A DNA stretch of 64,000 nucleotides, taken from contig NZ_CP133464.1 in NCBI RefSeq assembly GCF_031191185.1, positions 62,001-126,000 of the forward strand, written 5' to 3'. Below the pieces are notes generated by a model. It was not told the origin of the DNA. It made no database searches and worked only from the letters and a program-made list of their open reading frames with translations. The first letter of the stretch is position 1. The number at the start of each line of letters is the position of its first letter. The position numbers were made by a program, and so were the translations under genes. This document shows, piece after piece, positions 27,474 through 36,028 of this stretch. This DNA comes from Prevotella nigrescens. Its GTDB lineage: Bacteria > Bacteroidota > Bacteroidia > Bacteroidales > Bacteroidaceae.

Positions 27474-29168
27474 TTAGATAGAGCGTATGAACTTGACCAC
27501 GGCATCTCTGTCGGCTTTTGGCAAGTTATAGAACTTGAAGGCAGCCTTGTATGCCTGGCTGTTCTTGCTGTATGCATGCCACATGATGGCTTCTATCTCG
27601 TTGCGGGCGCGTGCATCGTGCAGACGGTCTTCGGCTCCTGAATTGAGAAGAGATAGTCCTCGTCCCCACAAAGGCGTTGTCCGGCACCACGAACCGTGTA
27701 TATCGTTCTTCATATCGAGCTTGTGCTGAATGAAGTCGGAATATGGATAGATGGTCTGATGAGCATATTTAGGCAGCTGTTTTGTGCCCAATATCTTGGA
27801 AGAACCGTGGTTGTCGGCACCTGTTGTCCACGAAGGACGGTGGCAGTGGGCACAGCCCAACTCACCCGTAAACAGTTCCTTACCACGCTGGACAGCCTTG
27901 TCGTTGAGGTTTCGGGCACGTGGAACGGCTATACCTCTGTGCCAAACCATGAACGCATGGTAGGCATCGTCGCTCATTTCGGGCTTGAAGTTGAAGTAAG
28001 GATTGTTGTAAAGGTCTACATTATCGCCCGGAGAGAGCAGGTAAGCCACTGCCTTTTTAATGCCTTCGCGCGTACCATCATTGTAGTAAGGGTGCACATA
28101 CGATGATGGGTTGGCACCATGTTGCTGTATGTAGTCGATTACATTGCTGTTCTCCGACATGGCTTTTGCCCACGCTTCGGTAGAGCAAATGTGCTTGATA
28201 TCAGAGCGGAGCACGTTCAATTCGTCCCATAATGCAACGTCGTTTTCCAGGCAACCATCGAGCAAATCGTAGTTGAAGCGCTTTAAGAACTTGTTTCCGA
28301 AAGCATCTTCTGCCCATGCATCAGCTTTCAAAGTCTTGGTTGCATTGTCCCAGAACTCGGGATTAAGCTCCGCAAATTTTCCCTCTTGCTTGTATTGGGC
28401 AGCCAAATCTTCGTTCGAAATGGCATCTATCAGACCGAGTCCCTGGAAGTTGCACGATGCAATAAGGCGCACTTCGTAGCCACTTGGCTTAGGATCGGTG
28501 TTGAAAGCAGTCTTTGGAATGGTTACAGAAGGATAGCGGAGACTGAACTTTTCGCCGTCGGGGAACTGCATGGGCAGTCCGCTTGGCATGGCAGCAACGT
28601 CGTGCCAGGTGATGTTAATCTGCTTTGGATCGACCGGTGGGAGGAACGGCTCCACTGCCTGAAGCATTGTAAAGGTGGTTAATTGGTCTATCGGCGTACC
28701 GTTATTGCTGCCTGGTGCGTCTGGATAGTACACTGAAACGATGTAGCCATTGCCCTTTACAGGCTCCATGTTGCTGCGACTGTGCCCGTGTGCATAGCCT
28801 CCGGAGTGGCAATATTCGCACGAACGGCGCGAAGCAATGGGTCCCCAGCCTTTGTATGGAGGCGTGCTTAGCGTGTATTTTGCACTCGCCATGAGGTCGC
28901 CTTGGTTGAAAAGGTCAGCCAATCCTTGCTGATCCACAGCGGGAGTATTGTCTTCGTAGCAGCTGGAAGAAACGTTTTCGGTTGTCCCGAGCTTGCCTCC
29001 CGGATACCATTCGTCCGCTTTAAAGTTGCCAACTGCTTGCCCTACGTATTGTGCTTCAGGCTCTTGTGGCTGGTCGGGACCGGGCGGCGTAACGTCGTCC
29101 GAGCACGCAACAAGCGAGCTTAGAGCCGTTGCAGCAAGCAGATAGCCAAGATAATTGTTGTGTTTCAT
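27474..29168 (-). CDS. Di-heme DUF1111-family lipoprotein (putative thiol oxidoreductase)
   Basis: A 564-aa protein with lipobox SLVACS (Cys22) and two c-type haem sites: CEYCH at 117-121 and CAHCH at 439-443. The architecture and second-haem region (GKELFTGELGCAHCHRP, then GRGLSLLNSGAEDRLHDARARNEIEAIMWH) place it in the DUF1111/di-haem oxidoreductase family related to MauG and cytochrome c peroxidases. In other bacteria DUF1111 genes travel with imelysin-type genes in iron-responsive clusters, the same order as here. Its substrate is not known. It should be exported by Sec, lipidated by LspA and matured by the CcsBA downstream. Confidence 0.85.
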   Translation of the reverse strand: MKHNNYLGYLLAATALSSLVACSDDVTPPGPDQPQEPEAQYVGQAVGNFKADEWYPGGKLGTTENVSSSCYEDNTPAVDQQGLADLFNQGDLMASAKYTLSTPPYKGWGPIASRRSCEYCHSGGYAHGHSRSNMEPVKGNGYIVSVYYPDAPGSNNGTPIDQLTTFTMLQAVEPFLPPVDPKQINITWHDVAAMPSGLPMQFPDGEKFSLRYPSVTIPKTAFNTDPKPSGYEVRLIASCNFQGLGLIDAISNEDLAAQYKQEGKFAELNPEFWDNATKTLKADAWAEDAFGNKFLKRFNYDLLDGCLENDVALWDELNVLRSDIKHICSTEAWAKAMSENSNVIDYIQQHGANPSSYVHPYYNDGTREGIKKAVAYLLSPGDNVDLYNNPYFNFKPEMSDDAYHAFMVWHRGIAVPRARNLNDKAVQRGKELFTGELGCAHCHRPSWTTGADNHGSSKILGTKQLPKYAHQTIYPYSDFIQHKLDMKNDIHGSWCRTTPLWGRGLSLLNSGAEDRLHDARARNEIEAIMWHAYSKNSQAYKAAFKFYNLPKADRDAVVKFIRSI

Positions 29169-29266
29169 AATGCTTTATTGAATTAATATACGTCTGAAAA
29201 CGTAGCCTTGCCATAGGACAAGACTACGCTTTTAATATCTTTGGCAGGTGAATTCAACTTATTTGC

Positions 29267-30625
29267 TTATTTATCAGCCTGTTGGTTAATCCATGTTGCA
29301 GCCTCGCTGAGTGCGTCGTTGAGTGCACTTACCTTGTCAATACAGTTCTTAACTTGTGCTGCTCCAGGGTTATCGATGAAGGCTACACCACTCTTCTTTG
29401 CAGCTTCCAATGCGCCAATTGCCTCGTTGAGAGCATTGTCTAAGTCGTTGTATTTTGGATAATTGTACTTCTTTAAGAAGCTCATGATAGAGTTGTCTAC
29501 AGGAGTTGAAATGATCTCTGTGCCACGAACACCATACAAAGAGTTCTTGATAGAGTAGATGTTATCCTGATAGTCTTGGAACGAACGCTTGCTGTAAGGA
29601 GACTCTATGTAGTTTGCAGCATCTTCAGATGTACCTGTTCCGGTTGCGACACGGTATGCCTGACCAAGTTTTTGGGTAGCTACTTCTTCGCAAATATTAG
29701 AACAACCGCCTACGAAAACGTTCTGTAATGCTTCGTGCCATGTTGGGAACCAGCCTTGTTCGGTGGTTGTATATCTCAGGTAATCGCGGTATGGAAGCTT
29801 CTTAGGTGATAGTCCTTGGTGGCGTGTACCATTGATAACCCACATTGCATCTGCCAATTGTTTTTGGTGAGAAAGAGGTGTTGATATTCCTAACCAGCCG
29901 TATTCCAATAGATAAGTCATATTGCGAAGGTCGCCAGACACGGCAGCTGCAAAGGCTGCTTCGTCTATGGTCTTAACCGATGTAAGTCCCGTCTCGGTTT
30001 CCTTTTCTGCATTAAAGGCTGCTATTGTACGGTTCTGACCATTGCGGAAGAGTACAAATTCCAATCCGTGGAAGCCAAGTACTGAGTCGAATTTACCATT
30101 ATTGTCGTACACATACTTCGTTGGGTTCTCGCCATTGATGCCTGCAATGACCGCAGCATCGTTCAAAGCCTGCGACAACTGGCTGTGGTCGAGTGGCCAA
30201 GAGTCTATGTGTGGGTCTATTTCATTGTCGGTAGCGGCACCGTAAAGGAATGCTTCGCTCTGCTCCCAGTCGCGTCTTGCATTTTTGAAAGCGTCGCAGG
30301 CAACATCTATATCGCCTTGTGTAAGTTTGCCAGCCTTACGTTTTTGATAAAGGTTCTGGCAGGCCTGGTAGAGAATATCAGCCTTGCCTGCCAAGTCTGC
30401 ATAGGTTGGTCTAACAACCGTTTCGAGATAGTTGGCTATTACTTTACCCATTTCTGTCTTCCGGGCATTTGCGCTACTGGTTTTCTCTGCCTGGTTTAAC
30501 TCGGTCTGTTGTTCTTCTGTTACAAGTGGACTTGGTGTTACATCGTCGCTGCTGCTGCATGAAACGAAACCCGTTGAGAGTGTTCCTGCCAGCAAAAGCA
30601 TTGCTAATTTTGTTACTTTTTTCAT
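29267..30625 (-). CDS. Imelysin family lipoprotein (M75-like)
   Basis: A 452-aa lipoprotein (lipobox GFVSC, Cys23) followed by an all-helical imelysin domain. The conserved GxHxxE motif is present as GFHGLE (184-189), and there is YGWLGISTPLSH further on. Imelysin-like proteins were first described as proteases, but the family is better linked to iron uptake and most members lack demonstrated peptidase activity. Neighbours are an outer-membrane porin-like protein upstream and the di-heme DUF1111 protein downstream, all on one strand with gaps of about 100 nt, which points to a common envelope function. Confidence 0.88.
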   Translation of the reverse strand: MKKVTKLAMLLLAGTLSTGFVSCSSSDDVTPSPLVTEEQQTELNQAEKTSSANARKTEMGKVIANYLETVVRPTYADLAGKADILYQACQNLYQKRKAGKLTQGDIDVACDAFKNARRDWEQSEAFLYGAATDNEIDPHIDSWPLDHSQLSQALNDAAVIAGINGENPTKYVYDNNGKFDSVLGFHGLEFVLFRNGQNRTIAAFNAEKETETGLTSVKTIDEAAFAAAVSGDLRNMTYLLEYGWLGISTPLSHQKQLADAMWVINGTRHQGLSPKKLPYRDYLRYTTTEQGWFPTWHEALQNVFVGGCSNICEEVATQKLGQAYRVATGTGTSEDAANYIESPYSKRSFQDYQDNIYSIKNSLYGVRGTEIISTPVDNSIMSFLKKYNYPKYNDLDNALNEAIGALEAAKKSGVAFIDNPGAAQVKNCIDKVSALNDALSEAATWINQQADK

Positions 30626-30734
30626 TGTTATCTGAATTTAAAACTTATTGTTTATGACTTATTTTGATGAATTGTTATCCCTATTTTTCTACAAACGGTA
30701 TCTTTACAGAGTTGCAAACGTGGGGTTTTTCTTA

Positions 30735-32042
30735 TTATAGGAAGAAGCCTTCGTATGCTATTCCGATGTTGATGGCTGGCTCGTCGTTGTATCCTTTCTT
30801 CAGATTTCGATAATTATACTCCGCCTTTATGGCAATCTGTGGTATTGGATAGTAGTTTATACCAGCCGCAAAAATGGTCTTGTTGGTCCACTTCTTGGTT
30901 GCGCCATGTATGTAAGAGTCGTAATGTTCAATGTGTCCGAAGAGGTAAAGACGTTGGTTGTCGGCGCGCAGCCTGTCGAATTGTGAGAAGATATCGTAGC
31001 CAAATTCAAACATCATTGCCATTGCGTGGCTGCCAAAGTTCTTTCCGTTGCCCGATTCGTAGGGCTTGACGTATTGTGTGTTAGGGTATGCCAACTTGGA
31101 AATTTCGTTTGCATTGCTTACGTAACCGTAGTCAATGTTGCCTCGTGCTATCCAGTTGAAGCGATTGAAGGTAAAGTCCAGGCTGCCAAGATAAACGTTT
31201 CCTTTTATCTTTTTCTTTGCTCCCCGTTCGCTGTCGTGTGGTACGTTGTTGTGCATGGACTGTCCGGCGTATGCGCTGACACCTATGCGAAGTCCCGGGA
31301 CAGAGTAGTTGTCGATACGTGCGAGTGCCCCATACTTGTTGGCAACCTCGAATTCGAACGGACTTGACGTGCCTTTCTGAATCCAATTGGCGCGGCTGAA
31401 GTGGTAAGCGTCCAATCCTGCGACGAACTGCGCCTCGTATCTGAAGTCGCCTTTACGCCCCCAGAACGAGATACCGGTCTGGTGCCACGTGCTTGGAAGT
31501 ATGGTATTTTCGCCTTCCGGTCGGTACACGGTGAAGAAGTTCAGCGGTTCATGGTGTGCGTTTACCAGTCCGAAGGGCACTACAATATGTCCTGCCCTGA
31601 TGTTGAATGCACTCCCGAATGATTTCTGAAGCCAGAATTGCTCCAATTCCACCTCGCCTCCTTTCTCGGTTTCGTTCTCAAATTCTATTGCTTCATCGGC
31701 TTCGTACTCTATTGATGAGCCTGTTCCTCCGTGTTCAAACTCTATTTCTGAACCCAGACTCCAGCCTTTTCCGAAGTCGTATCCAAGGTAGATTACTGCA
31801 TGGGGAATGTCGAACCGCCCATGACTGGGGTCGTCTTTATAAAGTCGCGGTGTGGTGTAACGGTTTCCGTTGTCGCTATAAAAGTTGCGCGAAAAGGCTG
31901 CTTCGCCGTATCCTCCTAAGCTAAGTCTGTTTCCTTTCACATGGTTCATTACCGAATCTGCCGCACTTACTTGTGCCGTTGCAGTGGTTGTTAAGCCGCA
32001 AAACAAGGCTCCTGCGAGCAATCTTGTAGTTATCCTGTTCAT
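30735..32042 (-). CDS. Porin-like outer-membrane beta-barrel protein
   Basis: A 435-aa protein with a signal peptide (MNRITTRLLAGALFCGLTTTATAQ) and many amphipathic strands. Residues 40-160 contain LSLGGYGEAAFSRNFY, PHAVIYLGYDFGKGWSLGSEIEFEHGG and FWLQKSFGSAFNIRAGHIVVPFGLVN, patterns of phosphate-selective porin O/P-like proteins. The chain ends in a strand with Phe-Leu (YEGFFL), consistent with a barrel C-terminus. Being first in the run with imelysin, the DUF1111 protein and CcsBA, it is a candidate import pore for the same system. An acidic stretch (EYEADEAIEFENETEKGGEVELE) near 110-130 could be a cation-attracting loop. Phosphate specificity is not shown. Confidence 0.8.
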   Translation of the reverse strand: MNRITTRLLAGALFCGLTTTATAQVSAADSVMNHVKGNRLSLGGYGEAAFSRNFYSDNGNRYTTPRLYKDDPSHGRFDIPHAVIYLGYDFGKGWSLGSEIEFEHGGTGSSIEYEADEAIEFENETEKGGEVELEQFWLQKSFGSAFNIRAGHIVVPFGLVNAHHEPLNFFTVYRPEGENTILPSTWHQTGISFWGRKGDFRYEAQFVAGLDAYHFSRANWIQKGTSSPFEFEVANKYGALARIDNYSVPGLRIGVSAYAGQSMHNNVPHDSERGAKKKIKGNVYLGSLDFTFNRFNWIARGNIDYGYVSNANEISKLAYPNTQYVKPYESGNGKNFGSHAMAMMFEFGYDIFSQFDRLRADNQRLYLFGHIEHYDSYIHGATKKWTNKTIFAAGINYYPIPQIAIKAEYNYRNLKKGYNDEPAINIGIAYEGFFL

Positions 32043-32085
32043 AAAATAGCTTTGTGTTATTAATGTAAACTAATATAATTGAATG

Positions 32086-32117
32086 CAAAATTAAGTGTTT
32101 TTCTCTTTCATCGCAAT
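32086..32117 (-). promoter_or_regulatory. Possible promoter of the porin-imelysin-DUF1111-CcsBA cluster
   Basis: On the minus strand ATTG (32114-32117; one mismatch to TTTG), 20 nt, and TAATTTTG (32086-32093). No Fur-type operator could be identified with confidence. Confidence 0.4.
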
Positions 32118-32370
32118 ACCTAAATATTATGTATTTTTAGATAAAAAAGATTTATTTTTGCGCAAAAATACCTACATTAGGGTATATGTTCTATTTGTTT
32201 TAGTGTTTAAAATGTCCTTGTATGGCTATTTTACTTTGTAAACATCATCTAAAATGGGGAGCGGATGCTATGTTTCTATTTAACGAAATGGGGGCAAAGT
32301 TGATGCTATTACAATGAATTGTGATACAATTTAAGGAGGTATACTCTCTGGTTAGAAGTGTGCTATATAT

Positions 32371-32384
32371 ATAATAAGGTGTAA
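32371..32384 (-). repeat. Recurring motif ACACCTTATTAT, site 1
   Basis: ATAATAAGGTGTAA on the plus strand. The same 14-mer is at 43403-43416 and 8127-8140, and near-matches are at 56635-56648 and (inverted) 21976-21989. Here it stands upstream of the porin gene. Confidence 0.5.
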
Positions 32385-32392
32385 TCTGCAAT

Positions 32393-32414
32393 GCAAAAGT
32401 ATGCTTTTTGTTTT
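32393..32414. repeat. Single 22-bp repeat unit
   Basis: A lone unit, GCAAAAGTATGCTTTTTGTT(TT), nearly identical to the two tandem GTATGGT-core units of array E, about 420 bp away. Confidence 0.6.
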
Positions 32415-32444
32415 TTATATGTTATGTTGTTACAAATAGTTCGC

Positions 32445-32620
32445 AACGCATTTCGTGGGCGAACGTGAATATTTCACAGAATATTTGCCATATTATTCCA
32501 ATCCTTTAGCAGCGTTATGGCAGACCGTTAGCAGCCTTAGGGGACCGATTTATTGCGCCCGCATATCCGTATATATCCACAAAATGACGAATAGAAACGC
32601 GTTTGCGATGAAATGAATAC
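32445..32620. repeat. Diverged dispersed intergenic repeat, copy 1
   Basis: This stretch aligns with about 50583-50745 over roughly 160-175 bp with a moderate level of mismatches. Shared blocks are CATTTCGTGGG, TTAGCAGCC, TAGGGG, GATTTATTG.GCCC, ATCCGTA, CCACAAAATGACGAA and GCGATGAAATGA. No reading frame is conserved. Confidence 0.75.
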
Positions 32621-32689
32621 ACGTATTTGATAATGGGGAAATACGGATTTGACAATGTAAGGATACGGGCACGATGAATCGGTCCCCTA
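32538..32689. repeat. Large imperfect inverted repeat (MITE-like)
   Basis: Left arm 32538-32568 (TAGGGGACCGATTTATTGCG...) pairs with right arm 32661-32689 (...GATGAATCGGTCCCCTA) with few mismatches and one 2-nt indel; the loop is about 92 bp. It partly overlaps the dispersed repeat. The second repeat copy at 50583 keeps only the left arm clearly. Confidence 0.7.
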
Positions 32690-32808
32690 CGCCTGGGGTG
32701 AGACGTGGTGCATTTTGTGAATGTTCGTTGGGTGTTTTTGTGGTGTTCGTTGATGTTTTGCGGAATGTTCGCAACCTGTTCATTCAGTGTATGTTACATA
32801 TCCGCAGA

Positions 32809-32896
32809 ACAAAAGTATGGTTTTTGGCGTGCAAAAGTATGGTTTTTGGTGTACAAAAAGGGGGTTTTTACAACGCAAAAAGGGGGTTTTTGAAAG
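32809..32896. repeat. 22-bp modular repeat array E (4 units)
   Basis: Units 32809-32830 and 32831-32852 (core GTATGGT), then 32853-32874 and 32875-32896 (core AGGGGGT), each GCAAAA/ACAAAA-core-TTTTT-NNNNN. Units of one core come as adjacent pairs, which suggests local unit duplication. Lies between divergent genes. Confidence 0.8.
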
Positions 32897-33080
32897 AGCA
32901 TATAGGTATATTGGGTGTGTGAAATGTTCTAACGAGCTATGTGATAGATTGCTATGTACAACCCTTGACGGTGTTTTTGTTTGTAGAAAGGGTAGGAACA
33001 AATGGATACAGAGAGCCTAAAACGACTGTTAATTTCACAAAAAAGTGACTGAAAATGGTGGGTGTATAAAGTTATTTTTA

Positions 33081-33088
33081 TAACTTTG
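33081..33088 (+). promoter_or_regulatory. Possible -7 element for the ankyrin gene cluster
   Basis: TAACTTTG at 33081-33088 fits the -7 consensus, but no clear TTTG lies at the right distance upstream. The leader would be about 170 nt. Confidence 0.35.
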
Positions 33089-33260
33089 TTTCCAACAGTC
33101 GTTGTTGTTTGCCAAACTTCTTTACTCGTTCGCAACTGCCGAATCAAGCATATTGTGGACAAGGAATCCCCGAAAGAAAAAACCGAAACGTATAACCAAT
33201 GAATATAAAACAGCAAGGAAGTAGGCAGCAGACAACCTGATGATATAAGCAAATGCAACT

Positions 33261-33983
33261 ATGGAAAGATTCAGAAGCCTAATTTTGTGCATCATACTGG
33301 TAGCCTTCGCTACGGCAAACTATGCACAACCCATTAGAAAAAAACGGCCAACAGTGCGCAAAACTGTAATGCACAAAAATTATTATGCACTGGCAATAAA
33401 GGCAATAAAGGTAAACAATCTTGCCGAACTAGATGCTAACATTAAGCATATTGGCAACATCGACTCGCTGATAGCTGCAGACAATTATCACGCTTATACA
33501 CTTTTGGGGTATGCATTACTGTATAAAAACAAGACTGCTACACAGAAACTTATTGAAAGAAAGGCTGATATTGGCTGTGTTTGCTCTGACGATGTGTTTA
33601 CGTATGATGCACTTTATATGGCTATAAACAACGCCGATATGAATCTTGTAAGGCAGTTGTTGGCATTAGGAACCAACCCTAACCAGCCTTATAACGAAGA
33701 TGGGCTATGCCCATTGATGATGTGTTGCAACTTGAACAACGTTCCAATGGCATCTCTTTTATTAGAAAACGGTGCAAAAGCTGATGGCGTAGGCAATCTC
33801 GGAGGCGATAATGTAAGTTTTCCTTTAATGGTTGCGGTAGAAAAGAAGAATATAAATATGGTACAATTGCTGCTGAAACACGGGGCAAAACGAAATGTAA
33901 AGAACAATACAGGGCAAACTCCTATCTCGATTGCACGTAGCCAAAAGTCGGCAAAAATTGTAAGACTATTGGAGAAAAGGTAA
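33261..33983 (+). CDS. Exported ankyrin-repeat protein
   Basis: A 240-aa protein with a signal peptide (MERFRSLILCIILVAFATANYAQ) and at least four ankyrin repeats between about residues 85 and 238: YTLLGYALLYKNKTATQKLIERKAD, LYMAINNADMNLVRQLLALGTNP, LMMCCNLNNVPMASLLLENGAKA and PLMVAVEKKNINMVQLLLKHGAKR. It ends in a partial capping repeat (TPISIARSQKSAKIVRLLEKR). Ankyrin repeats mediate protein contacts, and here they would do so in the periplasm or at the surface. It is followed by two small exported lipoprotein genes with short gaps. Target unknown. Confidence 0.85.
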   Translation: MERFRSLILCIILVAFATANYAQPIRKKRPTVRKTVMHKNYYALAIKAIKVNNLAELDANIKHIGNIDSLIAADNYHAYTLLGYALLYKNKTATQKLIERKADIGCVCSDDVFTYDALYMAINNADMNLVRQLLALGTNPNQPYNEDGLCPLMMCCNLNNVPMASLLLENGAKADGVGNLGGDNVSFPLMVAVEKKNINMVQLLLKHGAKRNVKNNTGQTPISIARSQKSAKIVRLLEKR

Positions 33984-34046
33984 CGCACCCCCACAGCAAA
34001 TATGCTTGACAGCAACATAATAGAACAACTTAAGCAACATAACAGT

Positions 34047-35093
34047 ATGACGAAAAAAATGGTTTATATATTGGTTGGTCTCCTTTTCTTTGTAGGTTGC
34101 CGCCAAACTAACGCAAACTTAGCATCAACAAAAGCAGTGCAACGCAATGGCAAAGCAAAAAGTCTGTTGCAGGAGAAAAGCGATACGAAAGAGCAGAAAA
34201 ATAACAATGCCACCACAAACTGGGACGCTATCCATGCAAAATATGCAGCCAAGAAATACAAAACGGAGGACAGCTGGGAACTTGCGTGGTATAAAGACTA
34301 CACGGGAGACTCGGATAGCAGTCCCATTGATGAACTGAAAAGCATGAAAATAAAGCTTTTCGGCGACTCAACCCTTTACTTAAACGGCAAGAAACTGAAG
34401 GTTTGCCGCACCGTACGCGACCCTTTCATGTATCAACGCGATGCCCTTTACTATCCTTCTCTCACAAAATACTTTGCCAATTTAGGCATCAACATTGTCA
34501 AATCTGTCCCCGTTCTGCTTCTGCAATCCACTATGAAAGACGTTTACAGCGACATGCTGGAATACATTTACACGGGCAAGTATCTTGCATTATACTGCAG
34601 AGGATATGTCGGAGTATACAAGTACATCAGGCGAAAAGACCAAGGGCTGCCTTCTCCAACCGCACATTTAGTATATACAGATGCCGATTTGTATAAAGAT
34701 ATTGATAAGGAAATGAGCAGCAAACACGCCCAGCAATACAACATACGTGCATATAAAAGTAAACTGAAGGTGCTTGCTGGCGACCGCATAGAGGAAATGA
34801 AAAGTGGCGGTGGGTTCGACTTTGTGAAGCTACCCAGCTATAAAGGCTTCCCAATATTCGTCTGTCTAAACTATAACGAGGACGATGAATTCCTTATATT
34901 CACCTATCGAAACAACTCTATAAATATCGATAACTGCATCAACGTCTTAGCCTTCAGCTCTTACAACAACGAAAAAGAAAGCTTTGCAATATTCTCTGAC
35001 GGAACCATATACGTAAAAACAGTAGACGAAAAGGGAAGTCATATAACCGTTTATCGCATCAACAACGAAGGCGACTTCTATAAACTGAATTAA
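34047..35093 (+). CDS. Lipoprotein of unknown function (DKNYY-like)
   Basis: A 348-aa protein starting at 34047 (MTKKMVYILVGLLFFVGCRQT); the lipobox FVGC gives lipidation at Cys18. An upstream ATG at 34002 is unlikely because it lacks a signal peptide. The body is rich in Tyr, Asp, Lys and Asn, with beta-type segments such as YTGKYLALYCRGYVGVYKYI and FLIFTYRNNSINIDNCINV. It resembles Bacteroidetes lipoproteins carrying tyrosine-rich DKNYY-type repeats but I cannot assign a domain. It lies 63 nt after the ankyrin gene and 4 nt before the WG-repeat gene. Confidence 0.65.
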   Translation: MTKKMVYILVGLLFFVGCRQTNANLASTKAVQRNGKAKSLLQEKSDTKEQKNNNATTNWDAIHAKYAAKKYKTEDSWELAWYKDYTGDSDSSPIDELKSMKIKLFGDSTLYLNGKKLKVCRTVRDPFMYQRDALYYPSLTKYFANLGINIVKSVPVLLLQSTMKDVYSDMLEYIYTGKYLALYCRGYVGVYKYIRRKDQGLPSPTAHLVYTDADLYKDIDKEMSSKHAQQYNIRAYKSKLKVLAGDRIEEMKSGGGFDFVKLPSYKGFPIFVCLNYNEDDEFLIFTYRNNSINIDNCINVLAFSSYNNEKESFAIFSDGTIYVKTVDEKGSHITVYRINNEGDFYKLN

Positions 35094-35097
35094 AAGA

Positions 35098-35649
35098 ATG
35101 GAGCAAAAGTACAGCAAAATAAGCTTTCCGAACAGACGCCTCGGTCTTGTCTTAATCACCGTCGCGCTGTTTTTTGCAGGTTGTGTCCACACAGACAGCA
35201 GGCTTTTCGTGGTGGAAAAGAACGACTTATATGGCTATGTAAATGCAAAGGGCGATACCGTTGTAGACTGCAAGTACCTATTCAGCTACACGGATACTAT
35301 CGTCCGGATAGGCTTCGTGGGCGATAAGGACGGAAAAATCAGGTGCATCGACAATAAAGGGAAGATGCTCTTCTACGTGTTCAACTTCGATAACGGACCG
35401 GATTATCCTACTGAAGGCTGCTTCAGAATTATGGACAGGAACGGACTTTTCGGCTTTGCCGACACCCTTGGCAACGTGGTTATAAAGCCTAAATACAAGT
35501 TTGCATGTCCCTTCGAAGGCGGAAAGGCAAAAGTAACCAATACGGGAAAGATGGTTACGGAACCTTCTTGCAACGATGGTCATTGGTATTGGGCATCGGA
35601 CGACTGGTTCTTCATCTCGCACAAAGGCAAGAAACTGCCTTCGCGTTAA
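35098..35649 (+). CDS. WG-repeat lipoprotein
   Basis: A 183-aa protein with a hydrophobic N-terminal segment and lipobox (FAGC) after a short cytoplasmic lead (MEQKYSKISFPNRRLG). It contains two recognisable WG (KWG) beta-propeller-like repeats: VEKNDLYGYVNAKGDTVVDCKY and DRNGLFGFADTLGNVVIKPKYKF. It starts 4 nt after the preceding gene and is probably translated from the same mRNA. WG repeats are protein-binding modules seen in many exported Bacteroidetes proteins. Specific partners are unknown. The C-terminus (WFFISHKGKKLPSR) may be a truncated third repeat. Confidence 0.75.
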   Translation: MEQKYSKISFPNRRLGLVLITVALFFAGCVHTDSRLFVVEKNDLYGYVNAKGDTVVDCKYLFSYTDTIVRIGFVGDKDGKIRCIDNKGKMLFYVFNFDNGPDYPTEGCFRIMDRNGLFGFADTLGNVVIKPKYKFACPFEGGKAKVTNTGKMVTEPSCNDGHWYWASDDWFFISHKGKKLPSR

Positions 35650-35773
35650 GCCCTTAAAACAACCAAAAATCCCCAGAGGCTCAGGCTTCCTAAGCTCCCA
35701 GAGACACTCACAACACTTGGAATTCCAGGTACAAACAGTCTCCCCAAAAACCTATAACCTCCAAAAACAAAAA

Positions 35774-35808
35774 AGCTACGGCTTCTGGCAGAACCAGAGG
35801 CCGTAGCT
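35774..35808. terminator. Bidirectional terminator between the WG gene and the C10 protease gene
   Basis: AGCTACGGCTTCTGG (35774-35788) pairs with CCAGAGGCCGTAGCT (35794-35808) with one G-T pair and a 5-nt loop. On the minus strand it is followed by TTTTTGTTTTTGG, a strong terminator for the protease gene about 220 nt after its stop. On the plus strand it follows the WG gene by 125 nt. Confidence 0.75.
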
Positions 35809-36028
35809 ATTATTTGCTGTGCGAGCTTAGAAGAGGACGCCCCTACACTTGCAACGAACTGCAAGGAGGGGTAATAATACACACGTCCAGAGTCCTCTTC
35901 TTCGTCTCGTACAGTTAATTTATTTCATCGTAGCCATAAATTCACTTCGCCATTTTCTTTTATTTACCTTGCAATAGCTAAGAATTTACTTCGCCACTTA
36001 CTTCAGTTTACTTCGTGAAAGCCGCAGT

